Notes: generated by a model from the sequence alone, not told the origin. 64,000 nucleotides of DNA from Simmondsia chinensis (GCA_018398585.1 JAGTTD010000003.1:5836637-5900636); one strand, 5' to 3'; shown: positions 11,597 to 21,991, counted from the first letter of the stretch. Numbers and translations: made by a program.

Positions 11597-13357
11597 ACAA
11601 CTTTTCGTATGGATGCCTCAGATAAATTTAGTAGCTTCTTGGGAACACTAGGCCGAGATCCTGGCATTTGCCCGCTGAATCATACCCATTGGAGTAAAGT
11701 ACCCAAGCAACCAATATTGGACTATGTAGAGGTACAATTTTTAATTGTTTACTATCTTAATTTACTATACTTGTCTTCACACATCATATTAATTTTACAG
11801 AAAAAGTATGAGATTCCACCCCAGAGTTGCAAATGGGTGTTACAGTAAGTGAATTCTGCATGGAGGTCATACAAATATGACTTAAAGAAAGACTATTTTG
11901 ACAAGTATGAGGATAATGCAACCAGATGGGCTAACCGTCCTAAAGGAGTTGTCCCTGATTATCAAATGAGAGATCTATTTAGGCGATGGAGTACCCTAGC
12001 AGCCTAGGTATTTATAATAGATTAAAATAACATATTTTCACGATTTATTTATTGTAATTGTATTTATGAAATGTTATTCCATATGTGTTTTATAGAATGT
12101 GGCTGCAATCAACAGTCGTAATTCGCTTAAGTAGAAGTATAGGCACACAGTTGGGAGAAAGAGCTTTGCACGTATAAGTTATGGATTGGTAAAAGAGCTC
12201 TCTAACTTATATGCATCTTTGGCCACTCTTAGAATTAAAAAAGACTAAGATTTTATTTACACTTCTTAAGTGCCATTTGCAGCAACAAATTGATCCAGAT
12301 AAGCAACCTCCTACACGAGCTGAAATGTTAGTCACAACGCGTAAAAGAAGACCCGGTAAAAAATACAAAGACGATGACGAGAACACTATCGCAGAAATTG
12401 TAAGTTGATTTATTAATAAGTTAACAACTAATATCTTACTTTGTTTGACTCTTTATTGATTCGTACACTTATGTAGGATGAAGTTCAGTCACAACAAGAC
12501 AAGATTAATGCAGAGGCTGGAGCAAACGTCAAAAATAGGGATGCCTTTGCTGAGGTTATGCCTGATGAAAATCCCGGTCGGTTGTATCTTTATGGGAGGG
12601 GTGTTTGTCAGAAGGATGTGAAAGGAAAGGTAAAAGTAGGTGACATACAAGTTCCATCTAACATTAAGACTGATGTGGAGTCTGTAGATGTTGCAAGATT
12701 AAGATTGTGTATGAGCTTGGACTAGTTAAGCTTGGACCTGCTCAGCAAACTCCAAGCTGAGCTCGCCTTAGTTAGGCTCATTTAGCCTTGTTAAGGCTTG
12801 ATCTCGGCTCATTTAGTCTCAAATTTAGCTTGATTAGGCATATACAACTTAGTAAATTGTATTAAGATAGGCTTGTTTAACTGTGTATACATTTGTTATA
12901 TTTTGAATTACCTTTTGTGTTTAGTTTTCTTCTTCTTGCGCGTGATGAAAGTCTCATGGTGTTCTTGGGCATTATTGTTAGAGGAAGAGAATTAAGGTTG
13001 GTAATAGCAATTTTTGGTCAATAATGTTCAATGATGGCAGTCGAATTGGTGGTTGAGGTGACAAACATAGAGGTGTTATGGGATTGGTAGTCAACGCTTG
13101 GGGCCTCCATATTTGATGTGCATTTGCCGATGACAATTTAATTTTATATGATGTTATGTTTTGCCTAGGTGGATAATTGTGTTTCTTAAATTGTGTTTTG
13201 GGTTGAACTTTATTGGTGAATATTAATGTAAGGACGGGTCCTTTACTAAATATTGCTTTTCACTTTGCACTCATGATTTAATATTTTTTCATGGCAGGTA
13301 GATGATGATGATGATGTTGAAGGTGATGACGAAGATGATGTTGATCATGTTTTCTGA
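11597..13357 (+). pseudogene. TnpA-like plant transposase (Transposase_24, En/Spm type), multi-exon, nonsense-mutated
   Basis: Predicted exons: 11597-11731 (acceptor GCCTAG before it, ATG at 11609), 11801-12007, 12096-12188, 12283-12399, 12477-12725 and an acidic last exon 13298-13357. All the introns used are GT-AG. The protein shows QKKYEIPPQSCKWVLQ, AWRSYKYDLKKDYFDKYEDN, RWANRPKGVVPDYQMRDLF, KYRHTVGRKSFARI, PPTRAEMLVTTRKR and GRLYLYGRGV, the signature of the plant Ptta/En-Spm transposase family. In characterised elements this protein binds subterminal repeats rather than cutting DNA. In-frame stops at 11846-11848 (exon 2), at the end of exon 2 and in exon 3 (before KYRHTVG) look like base substitutions. 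I am confident of the family and less of the outer exon limits. Confidence 0.85.
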
Positions 13358-13634
13358 TTATTGTATAGTTTACCTCAAAAGCTAGTTCATGCATAATTTT
13401 GTAAGCAACAATGGACTGATTAGGCTATTTTGTGCTTTGGTAGGTTATCCTTATAAACTAATTGGGCATTATGTTAGATTTGATGGATGTTATTTTGTTG
13501 ACAATTGGTATGTAATAATTTTGATGTCAATGGATGAAGTTGGATATTCCTTTTTTGGACAATCAAGTTGGCTATATTTGTTGTTTGAAACAGGTGTACT
13601 GGACTATGAATATTATTGCAACACATGATTATAA

Positions 13635-14236
13635 ACATATATCGAACGGTTCTTATAGGTAACAAACTGTTGCAATAGGTTTCTTAAATTGTTGGCTTGT
13701 TTGCTAGAAAACCGTTGCTATAGGGGGGGAAAAATCGTGGTAATAGATTTTCAAACTGTTGTGTTTAATAGTTAAAAAGCATTGCCATAGAATATTATAC
13801 ATGAGAATGGTTGCCATAAGGGACAAAATATGTTGTAAAAGGTATCCAAAACCGCTGTAGTCCATGAAAAACCATTGTTATAAACAAAACTGAAGCATAA
13901 AAATTATTGTCATTATAAAAAAAACTGCTGCAATATATACCTAAATACTGATGTTAATTCATGAAATACCGTTGCTATAGGAATTCCTATATAATAAAGA
14001 CCGTTGCCTTAAATAAATATAACCATTGCCATATATCAGCTAAAAACCGTTGCTATTGATAGCTTTAATGTAACGGTTCACAATTCGTTGATGTTGTCAT
14101 TAAAACCATTGCTATAGGCTACGACAACTGCCGCGTATACAGCGGTTAAGAAACCGTTGCCATAGACCTATAACAACGGTTTTCAGCCTACAGCAACACT
14201 TTCCAACCGTTGCCATAGGCTTGTTTTGTAGTAGTG
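13635..14236. repeat. CACTA right subterminal repeats and TIR
   Basis: At least 15 variants of AACCGTTGC(C)ATA in either orientation lie between 13640 and 14210, ending in the TIR (14207-14236). They mirror the left end but form a longer array, the asymmetry usual in CACTA elements. Confidence 0.8.
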
Positions 14237-14239
14237 CTA

Positions 14240-14705
14240 GCTACATGTCCAACTTGGTATTTATTGAAGATGAATGAAAGGGTTAGACAATTATTGCTCT
14301 GGAGATGGGGTTGTCCAGGAAGAAGGGGGGTGTGAATGAGGCTCGGAGCCTTTCGTGCCTTGAATTCTTCCCCTTCCTCCTTGGTTATAGAGGATGACGG
14401 TAGTGGATAAGTATGACTTGAAAGATAAACATGTTTACTTCTATCCTTTAGTTACTTATTGCATAGTATAGATCGGTGTGTAAGGTGGGCATTTTATGTA
14501 TAGTAGGCATTTCGCACGTATAGGGCATTTTAGATGTTTTACCAAGTAGGCGATTTGCATGTATACAGCTTTTTATCAAGTAGGCGTTTTGCCTATACAT
14601 GGCATTAAGTAAGATGTCGATATATATATATTTTTAGAGGAAACTTTTATAGGCTAGTGTCTTATACCTATATGGCGTTTTTACAAGAGGGCATTTTTTA
14701 CGTTT
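14240..14705. other. Spacer with degenerate short repeats
   Basis: Between about 14480 and 14700 motifs such as GGCATTTT, GTAGGCGTTTTG and CCTATACATGGC recur irregularly. No gene seen. Confidence 0.4.
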
Positions 14706-15179
14706 TGGAGATATAGATAAGAACAAATGCTATCTGATTTTATACAATAATTGTCTGTATATCCTACGTGTCCATCTACAGTAGAAAAATGCTTAATTAT
14801 ATTACCAACATACTAGTCACCCTACTTCATAAGCGGACTTCGGTCATTCCAAGTTCAATCACAAAATAATAAACCTATTTTTACTCCTAGCTTGCTACTG
14901 TACAACGCTCTCTTGTGAGTATGGTGTATAGTTCATCATTTGTTTTAATAGAGTGGTTTGTGTGAAACTTTTGGTTGGTGTAGGAGTGTTAAAGGAGTCT
15001 AATCTTGATGATGCCACTGTCATGTATTTAGAAAAAATTTATATTGTGGCCAATTTTATATCTTTGAAACTTGTAAGTTATACGTATTAAACGAAGACAT
15101 TAGTAGATAATTGGGATAAAATCGCGGCGATGCATGTGTTGCACCCAGACAATCGTTGAGTGTTGAGATGGAATAATTA

Positions 15180-15565
15180 AATATTACACTCGTTGCAACT
15201 AATTGTACTAGGGTGATAGTGGTGATGAGCATTGCACCCATTGCGGATGATTGCCCCTGGGCGGGCCGTGGTGGTAAGTATTGGACCAGTTGCAGATTAC
15301 AGCACCAGGGCGGACCATGATAATAGGTATTACACCTGTTGCAGGTGATTGCACCAGGGTAAACCACAGTGATAAGTATTGCATCCGTTGCGGGTGTTTG
15401 CACCAGGGCGGACCATGGTGATAGGTATTACACCCGTTGCGGGTGATTGCACTTGGACAGACCATAGTGATAGGTATGGCACCCGATGCGGGTGATTGTA
15501 CTAGAGCGGAACATGGTGATAAGTATTGCATCTGTTGCGGGTGATTGCACCAAGGCAGACCATAA
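15180..15565. repeat. Minisatellite, about 60-bp unit, in LTR-like repeat copy 1
   Basis: Units of the form GTTGCGGGTGATTGCACC, then AGGGCGGACCATGGTGATA and GGTATTGCACCC recur about six to seven times at 57-62 bp spacing. The homologous array in copy 2 is at 25740-26115. The array is open in several frames on the minus strand, but no known protein resembles it. Confidence 0.85.
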
Positions 15566-16076
15566 TGATAACTACATACTTGTTGGGAACATATTTTATA
15601 CATATTTCCTAGCACGTGCAGTGAAAAAATAATTTGAAATTCTAAATTTTAAATCTAAAGCCCCGATCTAATTGAACTACTTAATTAGATCTATATCTTA
15701 TACTAATAGGTTCATAATATTACAAGTGAAAAACATCGAATCAAACAAATATAACCATGGTTTGTAGTATAAACAAATAAAGGAAAAGTAAATTGAAGGC
15801 CTAAAGAGCAACCTAAGAAGGGGTGAATTAGGTTCTTTTGAGATAAAATAAAAATTTGAACTTTAAGAACCAAAAAATTAATTAAAAGCTAAACAATCAA
15901 TATGAAATGCAAAAAAAAAAAAATAAACAAAAGAAAAAAAAATAATGCACAAAGATTTTTATAGTGGTTCACTCCCAACCACCAAGCTTATCCACTCCTC
16001 AAATGAGTACTCTTCGTCACTTGAGCTTTTAATTAAGCTCAAAGATCCTTTTTACTAGGATCAATTTTGTACGTAA

Positions 16077-16873
16077 TGTCACGGGATGACACTTTCACTA
16101 GTGTCACGACCTCCCAATGCCCTTAACTTCACCCCTAAGGTCCCTCGTTAAGACCCGTGATGCCACTTAGCTTCACTCCAGAAGTACCTCGCTAAGTCAG
16201 GCTAACCCCGAAAATATAAGAGTGTTGAATAACGCAGCGGAATAATATAATTTGGAAGGAAAAGGAAATATAACACATACACACACAGAGAGAGAGAGAG
16301 AGATACGGTTGAGAGAGAGGGAGAAGATGGGTGAGTTTGTGAAATGGGGGAATTGATGACCCCTTGTATTTACACTTGTATATATAGAAAAATACATAAA
16401 GACAATAAAGCAGAAGCTATGTACTTTGTGTCTCCTTTGCCTTGTGTCCTAGCCGCCCACTTTTTCTCTTTTTGTCCTACACCTTGCTTTTTTGTCTCTA
16501 CTTTTCCTACTCATCTTTTTACAAGTCAAAGGGTAGGCTTATTTTTGGAGGGAAAGTTCCTTGCCTTTTCTCTTTACTTGGCCGCCCCTTTTCCCTCTCC
16601 TAGTGTTCATCTACACTTCATTTTATTTTTACATTATTCTACATTTATACGTATTTTACATAACGTCCTATGGACACGCCCCTTTATGGATCCATGTTGA
16701 GCATTTCACCAAAGGTTTGCGTCCTTACAAAATTGGACTAAATACATAAATATATCCGTAAGAATATTCTAGAAGAGCCTAGAACGAACCGTGGCCTTTT
16801 GGAACATTCCCACCGTACACTGATATATAATAAAATTACACAAAAATTTTACGGAACTAAGCGGTCCGTGACA
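16077..16873 (-). repeat. 3' LTR of the chromovirus derivative
   Basis: Starts TGTCACGG and ends CCGTGACA, an 8-bp terminal inverted repeat. Contains a GA microsatellite (about 16286-16303). Adjacent on the right is the polypurine tract. Confidence 0.92.
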
Positions 16874-16886
16874 CTCTCCCCCACCT
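16874..16886 (-). other. Polypurine tract of the chromovirus derivative
   Basis: The minus strand reads AGGTGGGGGAGAG directly against the 3' LTR start, the expected plus-strand primer. This confirms the minus orientation. Confidence 0.85.
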
Positions 16887-16970
16887 AAGCTATTGATGTC
16901 CTCGTCAATGTTAGACGGTCTTTGAGTGCTTTAGACGCCGTTCCTCTTTATTTGAGCCTTCCTCTGGTCT

Positions 16971-17085
16971 TCATACCTTCAAGTCCGGAAAGCCCTTCCA
17001 TTGCACTAAGTACAAGAAGTACTTAGTTCGGTTCCTGTGTCCCAAGTCTCGTTCCACAAGTTCCTCTGTCTTCTTTGGTAGCCCC
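16971..17085 (-). pseudogene. Truncated chromodomain from a chromovirus integrase
   Basis: The C-terminal end of a 392-codon open frame (16971-18149) reads ELVERDLGHRNRTKYFLYL then VQWKGFPDLKV and stops. The YLVQWKGFP block is the core of the chromodomain that ends chromovirus integrases and steers insertion to modified histones. The usual TWE(P/D) helix-forming remainder is missing, so only about half the domain is encoded. Its place next to the 3' LTR is the normal chromovirus location. The rest of the long frame is GC-rich low-complexity sequence and probably not a natural protein. Confidence 0.75.
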
Positions 17086-17089
17086 ACAT

Positions 17090-18390
17090 GATGCTTCACT
17101 ACCTGTTGTACCAGAGAGCGGTTGTCCCATAGCGTCGTCCGGTTTGGAGTGCTTTCGCACCTCGAGTGTTTTGGTTGTTTATTTTCGATGGGCAAAGGTC
17201 CGGGCACCCGTGCTTTGTCCACTCGGGCATCAATCTCACTGTTCACGGTATGTGCTCCCCCACAGCTTGTCCCAAACCTCTGCATTCTGATTTTTGGGCC
17301 TGTTTTCAACAGCCCCTGTGCTGAAAAGTGAGGCGCACCCTTGCACCTCCCATGCCCACCCATGGGCAAGCCTTGTGCACCCAATCGTAAGTCAAGTGCA
17401 ACCCAACGCAACCCATGCCATGTCAAGCACAAGTCACGCCATGCCGTGCGCAACCCATGCGCACTCATGTCCAAGTCAAGAGCCCTCGTGTGCAACCCAT
17501 ACACACTCAAGCCCAGGTCGTGAGCCTTTGTGCACAGCCCCTGCGCACCCCAGCCCACATCATGCACACACCCGAAAATGTCGTGTGCACTCAAGTCCCT
17601 GTTAGGCACGTCCAGGCCCAAGTCTTGCACATCCGATCTTGAGTCTCGACAATGCCCTCTGAAATACAAGTTGTGCCCTGCAGTGAGCACCCCTTGCCCC
17701 ACGTTTTGCATCCAGTGCACTATCAAATGCACCACATGCGCCTCCCTGGGCACCCCCAGTTCGACCCTGGGCACAACCAGCACGGCGGTCCTGGGCATGT
17801 CACGCCCAGTTCTATCATGGTCCAGCCTAGGCGCAGCCCAGCGCCCCCTGTGCGCTGCCTTTGCCCGGTCCTGGTTAAGCCTCTGCGTGGTCGGGGACCC
17901 TGTCCCAGGCCCCAACCTGTTGCGGCAGCGAACCTCCTCCCATGGAAGTTCCAGCTCGTCACACTTCTCCTTTGCCCATGTCCTTTGCGTGTAGGCCTCG
18001 ACCTCCTTTGCATCGGACTTCGAGAATTTTGATGAAGAAGTGTCCCATTTTAGGACATGCATCCCATGCACCCCCCCCCCCCCCCCCCCTTCCCAAGTGT
18101 CGTGCCTCAATGGGCACTTCAAATGCATCAGGGCACACCCCAGGTGCACCCAATGTCGAGATCAGCGCCCCGAGTCCCAAGCTTCGTGCCTCCAGTCCTA
18201 AGTCATGCCCTGCCATGCCTAGGCCAAGCACTCTCATGCCCACCATGTGCGCCTCTTGCTCGGTCCACGGTCCTGAACTCCACCTTTGCCTCCAAATGTG
18301 TTTGCTTCGGTTTGTCATGTGGCCTTGCGTCTCCAAGTTGACTTTGCTCCTCCTTGGTCTGAGTCATCTTCATAACATTATGCCTCGGAA
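17090..18390 (-). repeat. GC-rich repetitive interior, segment 1
   Basis: C/G-rich sequence built of degenerate short units; on the plus strand GTGCAACCCATGC and CAAGTC-type words recur about every 20-45 bases. In the long minus frame it gives a loose repeat like HDLGLSVYGLHTRALDLDMS. A run of 19 C is at 18071-18089. Open frames exist on both strands, as expected for GC-rich DNA, and none is convincing as a protein. Confidence 0.75.
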
Positions 18391-18394
18391 GTGA

Positions 18395-18510
18395 AAGTGA
18401 TTTTAGGACATTGGAGAAATTCGTCCCCAACATCATCTTGAAGTCATCTTCTAGGACCACCGTCAAACCCAGTGTGTCATGCCAACCCTTAGTACAAGTT
18501 GACACCACAC
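18395..18510 (-). pseudogene. Remnant of retropepsin C-terminal part
   Basis: One minus frame reads GWHDTLGLTVVLEDDFKMML followed by GTNFSNVLKSLSLP. This fits the protease tail in chromoviruses of this kind (family pattern: W-x-G-x-L-x-F-x-V-x-x-(L/M)-D-D-(F/Y), then V-(V/I)-L-G-x-x-F). The active-site DTGAT part was not found. The call rests on a short pattern. Confidence 0.5.
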
Positions 18511-18599
18511 GTCCCCTACCATAGATAAGCCTAAATGAAGAAGTCCCTCTCCTCATCCATCTCACCCCTCGTCAAGGCCCCACCTGAGCCTCTCCGATC

Positions 18600-20290
18600 C
18601 TTGCCTCGAACCGGATTTTTGTTTGGCATCCATGTCACAAAGTGCCTCGATCTTGTTTGGCACCCATGTCACAAAGTGCCTCGGTCTCAGCAGCAACGAG
18701 CACCCTTGTGTTGACACCCCCGTGTCCCATTTTTGAGTGCCTTGTCATTGATGAGTCATGCGCACCTAAGTGCGCGCCTTCTCGGACCCCGGCGCACCCT
18801 TGCGCCAAAGTCAGCGTCACCATGTGCGGAACCTTGGTGCGTGCCTTCACCTCGGTCCTCTGATCTTGGGCCTGCGTTCCAGCACACACAGCACCCTGGG
18901 CCTCCATCTGGGTAGCCTGGGCCTGCACCTGAACCAGTGCAGCGTCCCTGGCCTACTCCTGTGTCGCCTGGGCCTGCGCCTGAACCAGCGTAGCACCCCA
19001 GGCCTGCTCCCTGACAAGCGCAGCCCCCTGCGCCTGTGTCACGACATGGGCCTGTGCCCGATCCTGGGCAGCAACCCGTGTCCTGCTTCTGTTGTCACCA
19101 GCGTCTTCCGAATTCAGCGCCTTAGGCTGGGCCCGGCCCAGGATCTGCGCACTGACCTGCACAGCCTTGTGCCTACTAAGCCCGACATAGGCCTCACTCT
19201 CGGAAGCCCCGTGCACCTCCTGTGCTCTGGTTTCAGCGACAAGAATCTGAACCTCTGCCCACTCCCTAGGTTCAGTTCTGATAGCATTCTGGGCCTGCGT
19301 CACCCACGCCTGCCCTTGGTCCTTGGCACACCCATGTGCCTCGGTTTTCCCTTGTGCACCTTGTTGTGCACCTTGCTTTACCTCTACGAATTCTCTCGTC
19401 TTGGTCCCTTGAGTCCCCTTGGCCTGCGCCCCATGCACACCCACGGCTGATCCATGCACGCCCCAACGTGCCCCATATCGGACCTCAACACACCCCCGTG
19501 TCTCAGTCCCTCGGATCCCCTTGGCCTGTGTCTCGGGCACACCCGCGGCTGACCCAAATGCAGCATCACCCAAATTATTTTGGACCCCCACACTCTCAAG
19601 TGCTCAGCCCCATGAGGCCCCAAGACATGCACAATGTGTGCACCCAAGGCAAACTCAAGTACCTCCGTCCCAGACCCTTGCTCAGTCCCATCTGCTCATG
19701 TTTGATTCATTTGGCACTCCCGTGCCCTCAGCTCAGACCCATGCGCAGTCCCATCGGCATGTGTCCTGACATTCGTGCACCCCCGTGCACTCTCCTCTAT
19801 CCGGGCTTGCTTGCTGTCACACTCAGCACCCTGGGCCTGCGTCGCAGCACCCTGGGCTTGTGCCATGACACTCGCAGCACCCTCTGTCTCGACCCTGACA
19901 TGGGCCTGCGTCTGAACCAACGCAACAGCCCTTGTCTCATCTGACCCTGTGGCCTGTGCATCTGGTCCTGTCCGTCGACCCTGGGCACGGTCCTGGTCTC
20001 TGTCTCTGCTGGGCCCTGGGACCTGTGCACCCGACACTGTCTGCTGTGCACTCGACACTGTCTGAGGTGCACCCGACACTGTCTAACATGCCTGGGCACG
20101 GTCCTGGGTCCTGTCCTGGCTGGGTCCTGGGACCTGTCCGCCTGACACTGCCTGTTGTGCCTCCGACACTGCCTGACATGTCTGGGTCCGGTCCTGGACA
20201 ACAACCTGCTCAGCGGCACGCAGGTCTCCCCCACCCTGCGTGCTGTCCCCTTCTTGTCCGGTGCAAGCTCCTTCGTCATCTGACCCTGCC
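18600..20290 (-). repeat. GC-rich Ala/Gln-rich repetitive interior, segment 2
   Basis: The minus strand encodes long runs such as VQAQAQATQE, TQAQGAALVREQAWGATLVQ and AQGAATQAQGAECDSKQA across several frames. Between 20020 and 20200 a unit like GCACCCGACACTGTCTG recurs about every 21-25 bases. It sits between the zinc-knuckle remnant and the protease tail, as if a linker had expanded by tandem duplication. Composition contrasts sharply with the AT-rich surroundings. Confidence 0.75.
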
Positions 20291-20616
20291 TCTTATTCCA
20301 GAGCCGCCACCCTCGCCACTAGTGCTTGTCTTTTAGGACATTTACGTGCGTAGTGAGGCTCACCACACAAGTACTTCTACCCGAAGTGCCCACGGTTGCG
20401 TGAACTCCATGGATCTCACCCGGTACCAACCCCATGTTGACACTGTCCATGTCAAGTCTAGTAAGTTTACCTCGTATTATGGATGGTTCCTTGCTCTTGC
20501 TTGACTTATGCCCACACGGTTGGATCTCCACACCTCTTCTCTCGGTTTCTCCTCCTTTCGTGATGTGCCCGCACTCCTTTCCTTCTCGGTTTCACTCCTG
20601 GCTACGAGCAACCTTT
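20291..20616 (-). pseudogene. gag-like remnant with damaged zinc knuckle
   Basis: Just after the primer site one minus frame reads EQRLLVARSETEKERSAGTS, a charged N-terminus like that of gag proteins. Near 20330-20395 another frame gives YLCGEPHYARKCPKRQALVA. The typical knuckle has C-x2-C-x4-H-x4-C; here the first Cys is lost (Tyr in its place) and a stop lies just upstream. The capsid region between is mostly missing. This region would normally package genomic RNA. Confidence 0.65.
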
Positions 20617-20628
20617 GCTCTGATACCA
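20617..20628 (-). other. Primer binding site, initiator Met-tRNA type
   Basis: The minus strand reads TGGTATCAGAGC, separated by three bases from the 5' LTR (20632). Confidence 0.92.
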
Positions 20629-20631
20629 CGC

Positions 20632-21431
20632 TGTCATGGGATGACACTTTCACCAGTGTCACGGCCTCCCAATTCCCTTAACTTCACCCCTAAGGTCCCT
20701 CGTTAAGACCCGTGATGCCACTTAGCTTCACTCCGGAAGTACCTCGCTAAGTCAGGCTAACCCCGAAAATATGAGAGTGTTGAATAACGCAGCGGAATAA
20801 TATAATTTGGAAGGAAAAGGAAATACAACACATACACACACAAAGAGAGAGAGAGAGAGAGAGATACGGTTGAGAGAGAGGGGGAAGGATGGGTGAGTTT
20901 GTGAAATGGGGGAATTGATGACCCCTTGTATTTACACTTGTATATATAGAAAAATACATAAAGACAATAAAGTAGAAGCTATGTACTTTGTGTCTCCTTT
21001 GCCTTGTGTCCTAGCCGCCCACTTTTTCTCTTTTTGTCCTACACCTTACTCTTTTGTCTCTACTTTTCCTACTCATCTTTTTACAAGTCAAAGGGTAGGC
21101 TTATTTTTGGAGGGAAAGTTCCTTGCCTTTTCTCTTCACTTGGCCGCCCCTTTTCCCTCTCCTAGCGTTCATCTACACTTCATTTTATTTTTACATTATT
21201 CTACATTTATACGTATTTTGCATACGTCCTATGGATACTCCCCTTTATGGATCCATGTCGAGCATTTCACCAAAGGTTTGCGTCCTTACAAAATTGGACT
21301 AAATACATAAATATATCCGTAAGAATATTCTAGAAGAGCCTAGAACGAACCGTGGCCTTCTGGAACATTCCCACCGTACACTGATACATAATAAAATTAC
21401 ACAAAATTTTTACGGAACTAAGCGGTCCGTA
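20632..21431 (-). repeat. 5' LTR of the chromovirus derivative
   Basis: Starts TGTCATGG on the plus strand and matches 16077-16873 throughout. At its outer end the expected CCGTGACA reads CCGT-A, a 3-base loss directly before the target duplication. The GA microsatellite is longer here. Confidence 0.9.
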
Positions 21432-21991
21432 CGTAAGCTCAAGATCCAACATTTACAACTGATCCTTTTTTAATCATAGGCTTAGGATCCAACCTTTACT
21501 ACAAAATGAACTAAAGCAATGAAAGTATTAAAGCACTAAAAGTCTTTAATCTTTGAAGAGTGAATTAAAAATAAATTAGGCTTAACCAATGCTTAGGATA
21601 TGCCAATTACGCTCAATGATAAGCAATAACTACTGATGAATTAAAATGTTAAAGCACAAGAGAACAAGAGTTTTTAAACAAAGAATGCTTAGAGACAACT
21701 GGATGAATTAAACCAAAGCTTTCAAGCCCAATTTATAGGAAAATGAGGGGCTCGGACACGTTTGAAATGTTTGTGAAAAGATTAGGAAAGTAATCAGATA
21801 AAAAGTAGCCAGTTGAAGCCTATTTTGGGTTGTGTGTCGACACACAATCTCTATGTGTCGACACATAGAAGCTCCATATGAGTACTGTATATCTGTGTGT
21901 TGACACATCTCTTCTATGTGTTGACACTTAGCATGCCTAGTCGAAGTAACGAGTTATGATGATATTTGGGGAGTGGGAATTGGTTGAGTTC

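Larger units (their letters stand above)
9136..14236 (+). mobile_element. CACTA (En/Spm) DNA transposon, complete ends, single-gene
   Basis: The left end reads CACTACTACATAACAGGCCT. The right end is its near-exact inverse (TTGTTTTGTAGTAGTG, ending 14236). The 3-bp target duplication CTA is present on both sides (9133-9135 and 14237-14239), as this superfamily requires. Both subterminal regions are packed with GCAACGGTT/AACCGTTGC motifs. The 5,101-bp element carries a Transposase_24-type gene but no recognisable TNP2/TnpD catalytic transposase, so it would need help in trans. Confidence 0.92.
16077..21431 (-). mobile_element. Chromovirus-derived non-autonomous LTR retrotransposon with GC-rich interior
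   Basis: Near-identical LTRs (16077-16873 and 20632-21431) flank a 3.76-kb interior. In minus orientation the order is 5' LTR, primer site, gag-like remnant with zinc knuckle, GC-rich repeats, protease tail, more GC-rich repeats, half chromodomain, polypurine tract and 3' LTR. CGTAA lies on both sides (16072-16076 and 21432-21436). The uninterrupted site survives near 26580-26600 in the other LTR-like repeat. RT, RNase H and the integrase core are absent. By eye the LTRs differ at about 25 of about 797 positions, so the insertion is recent. Confidence 0.9.
14706..21939 (-). repeat. Long LTR-like repeat, copy 1 (SIRE-type), interrupted by a nested element and 3'-truncated
   Basis: Without the nested element (16077-21431) this is about 1.9 kb and matches 25259-27163 in order and orientation. 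Shared landmarks are GGAGATATAG at the left end, a minisatellite, TGTTGGGA(A/G)CATATTTT, a block of unassigned text and TGTGTCGACACA palindromes. Homology to copy 2 stops at GCATGCCTA (21931-21939), where it abuts the middle of the downstream ORF. The missing LTR end, polypurine tract and ORF end were probably deleted. An alternative is that the LTR proper starts only at TGTTGGGA (15579). Confidence 0.65.

Noticed and set aside
14480..14700. Telomere-like or satellite repeat
   Set aside because: Words such as GGCATTTT recur without a fixed period; no telomere TTTAGGG units.
15056..15615. Open frames across the minisatellite on the minus strand
   Set aside because: They arise because a repeat unit lacking stops is iterated; no protein similarity or start context.
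16971..18149. 392-codon open frame on the minus strand
   Set aside because: Apart from the last 35 or so codons (chromodomain), it is GC-rich low-complexity repeat, with comparable long frames on the other strand. Not called as one protein.
17294..18394. Plus-strand Pro/Cys/His-rich frames of 94-154 codons
   Set aside because: Shadow frames of the GC-rich repeat, opposite to the element's coding direction.
21836..21930. CRISPR-like array of palindromic repeats
   Set aside because: Nuclear plant retroelement LTR; repeats vary in sequence and spacing and no cas genes exist.
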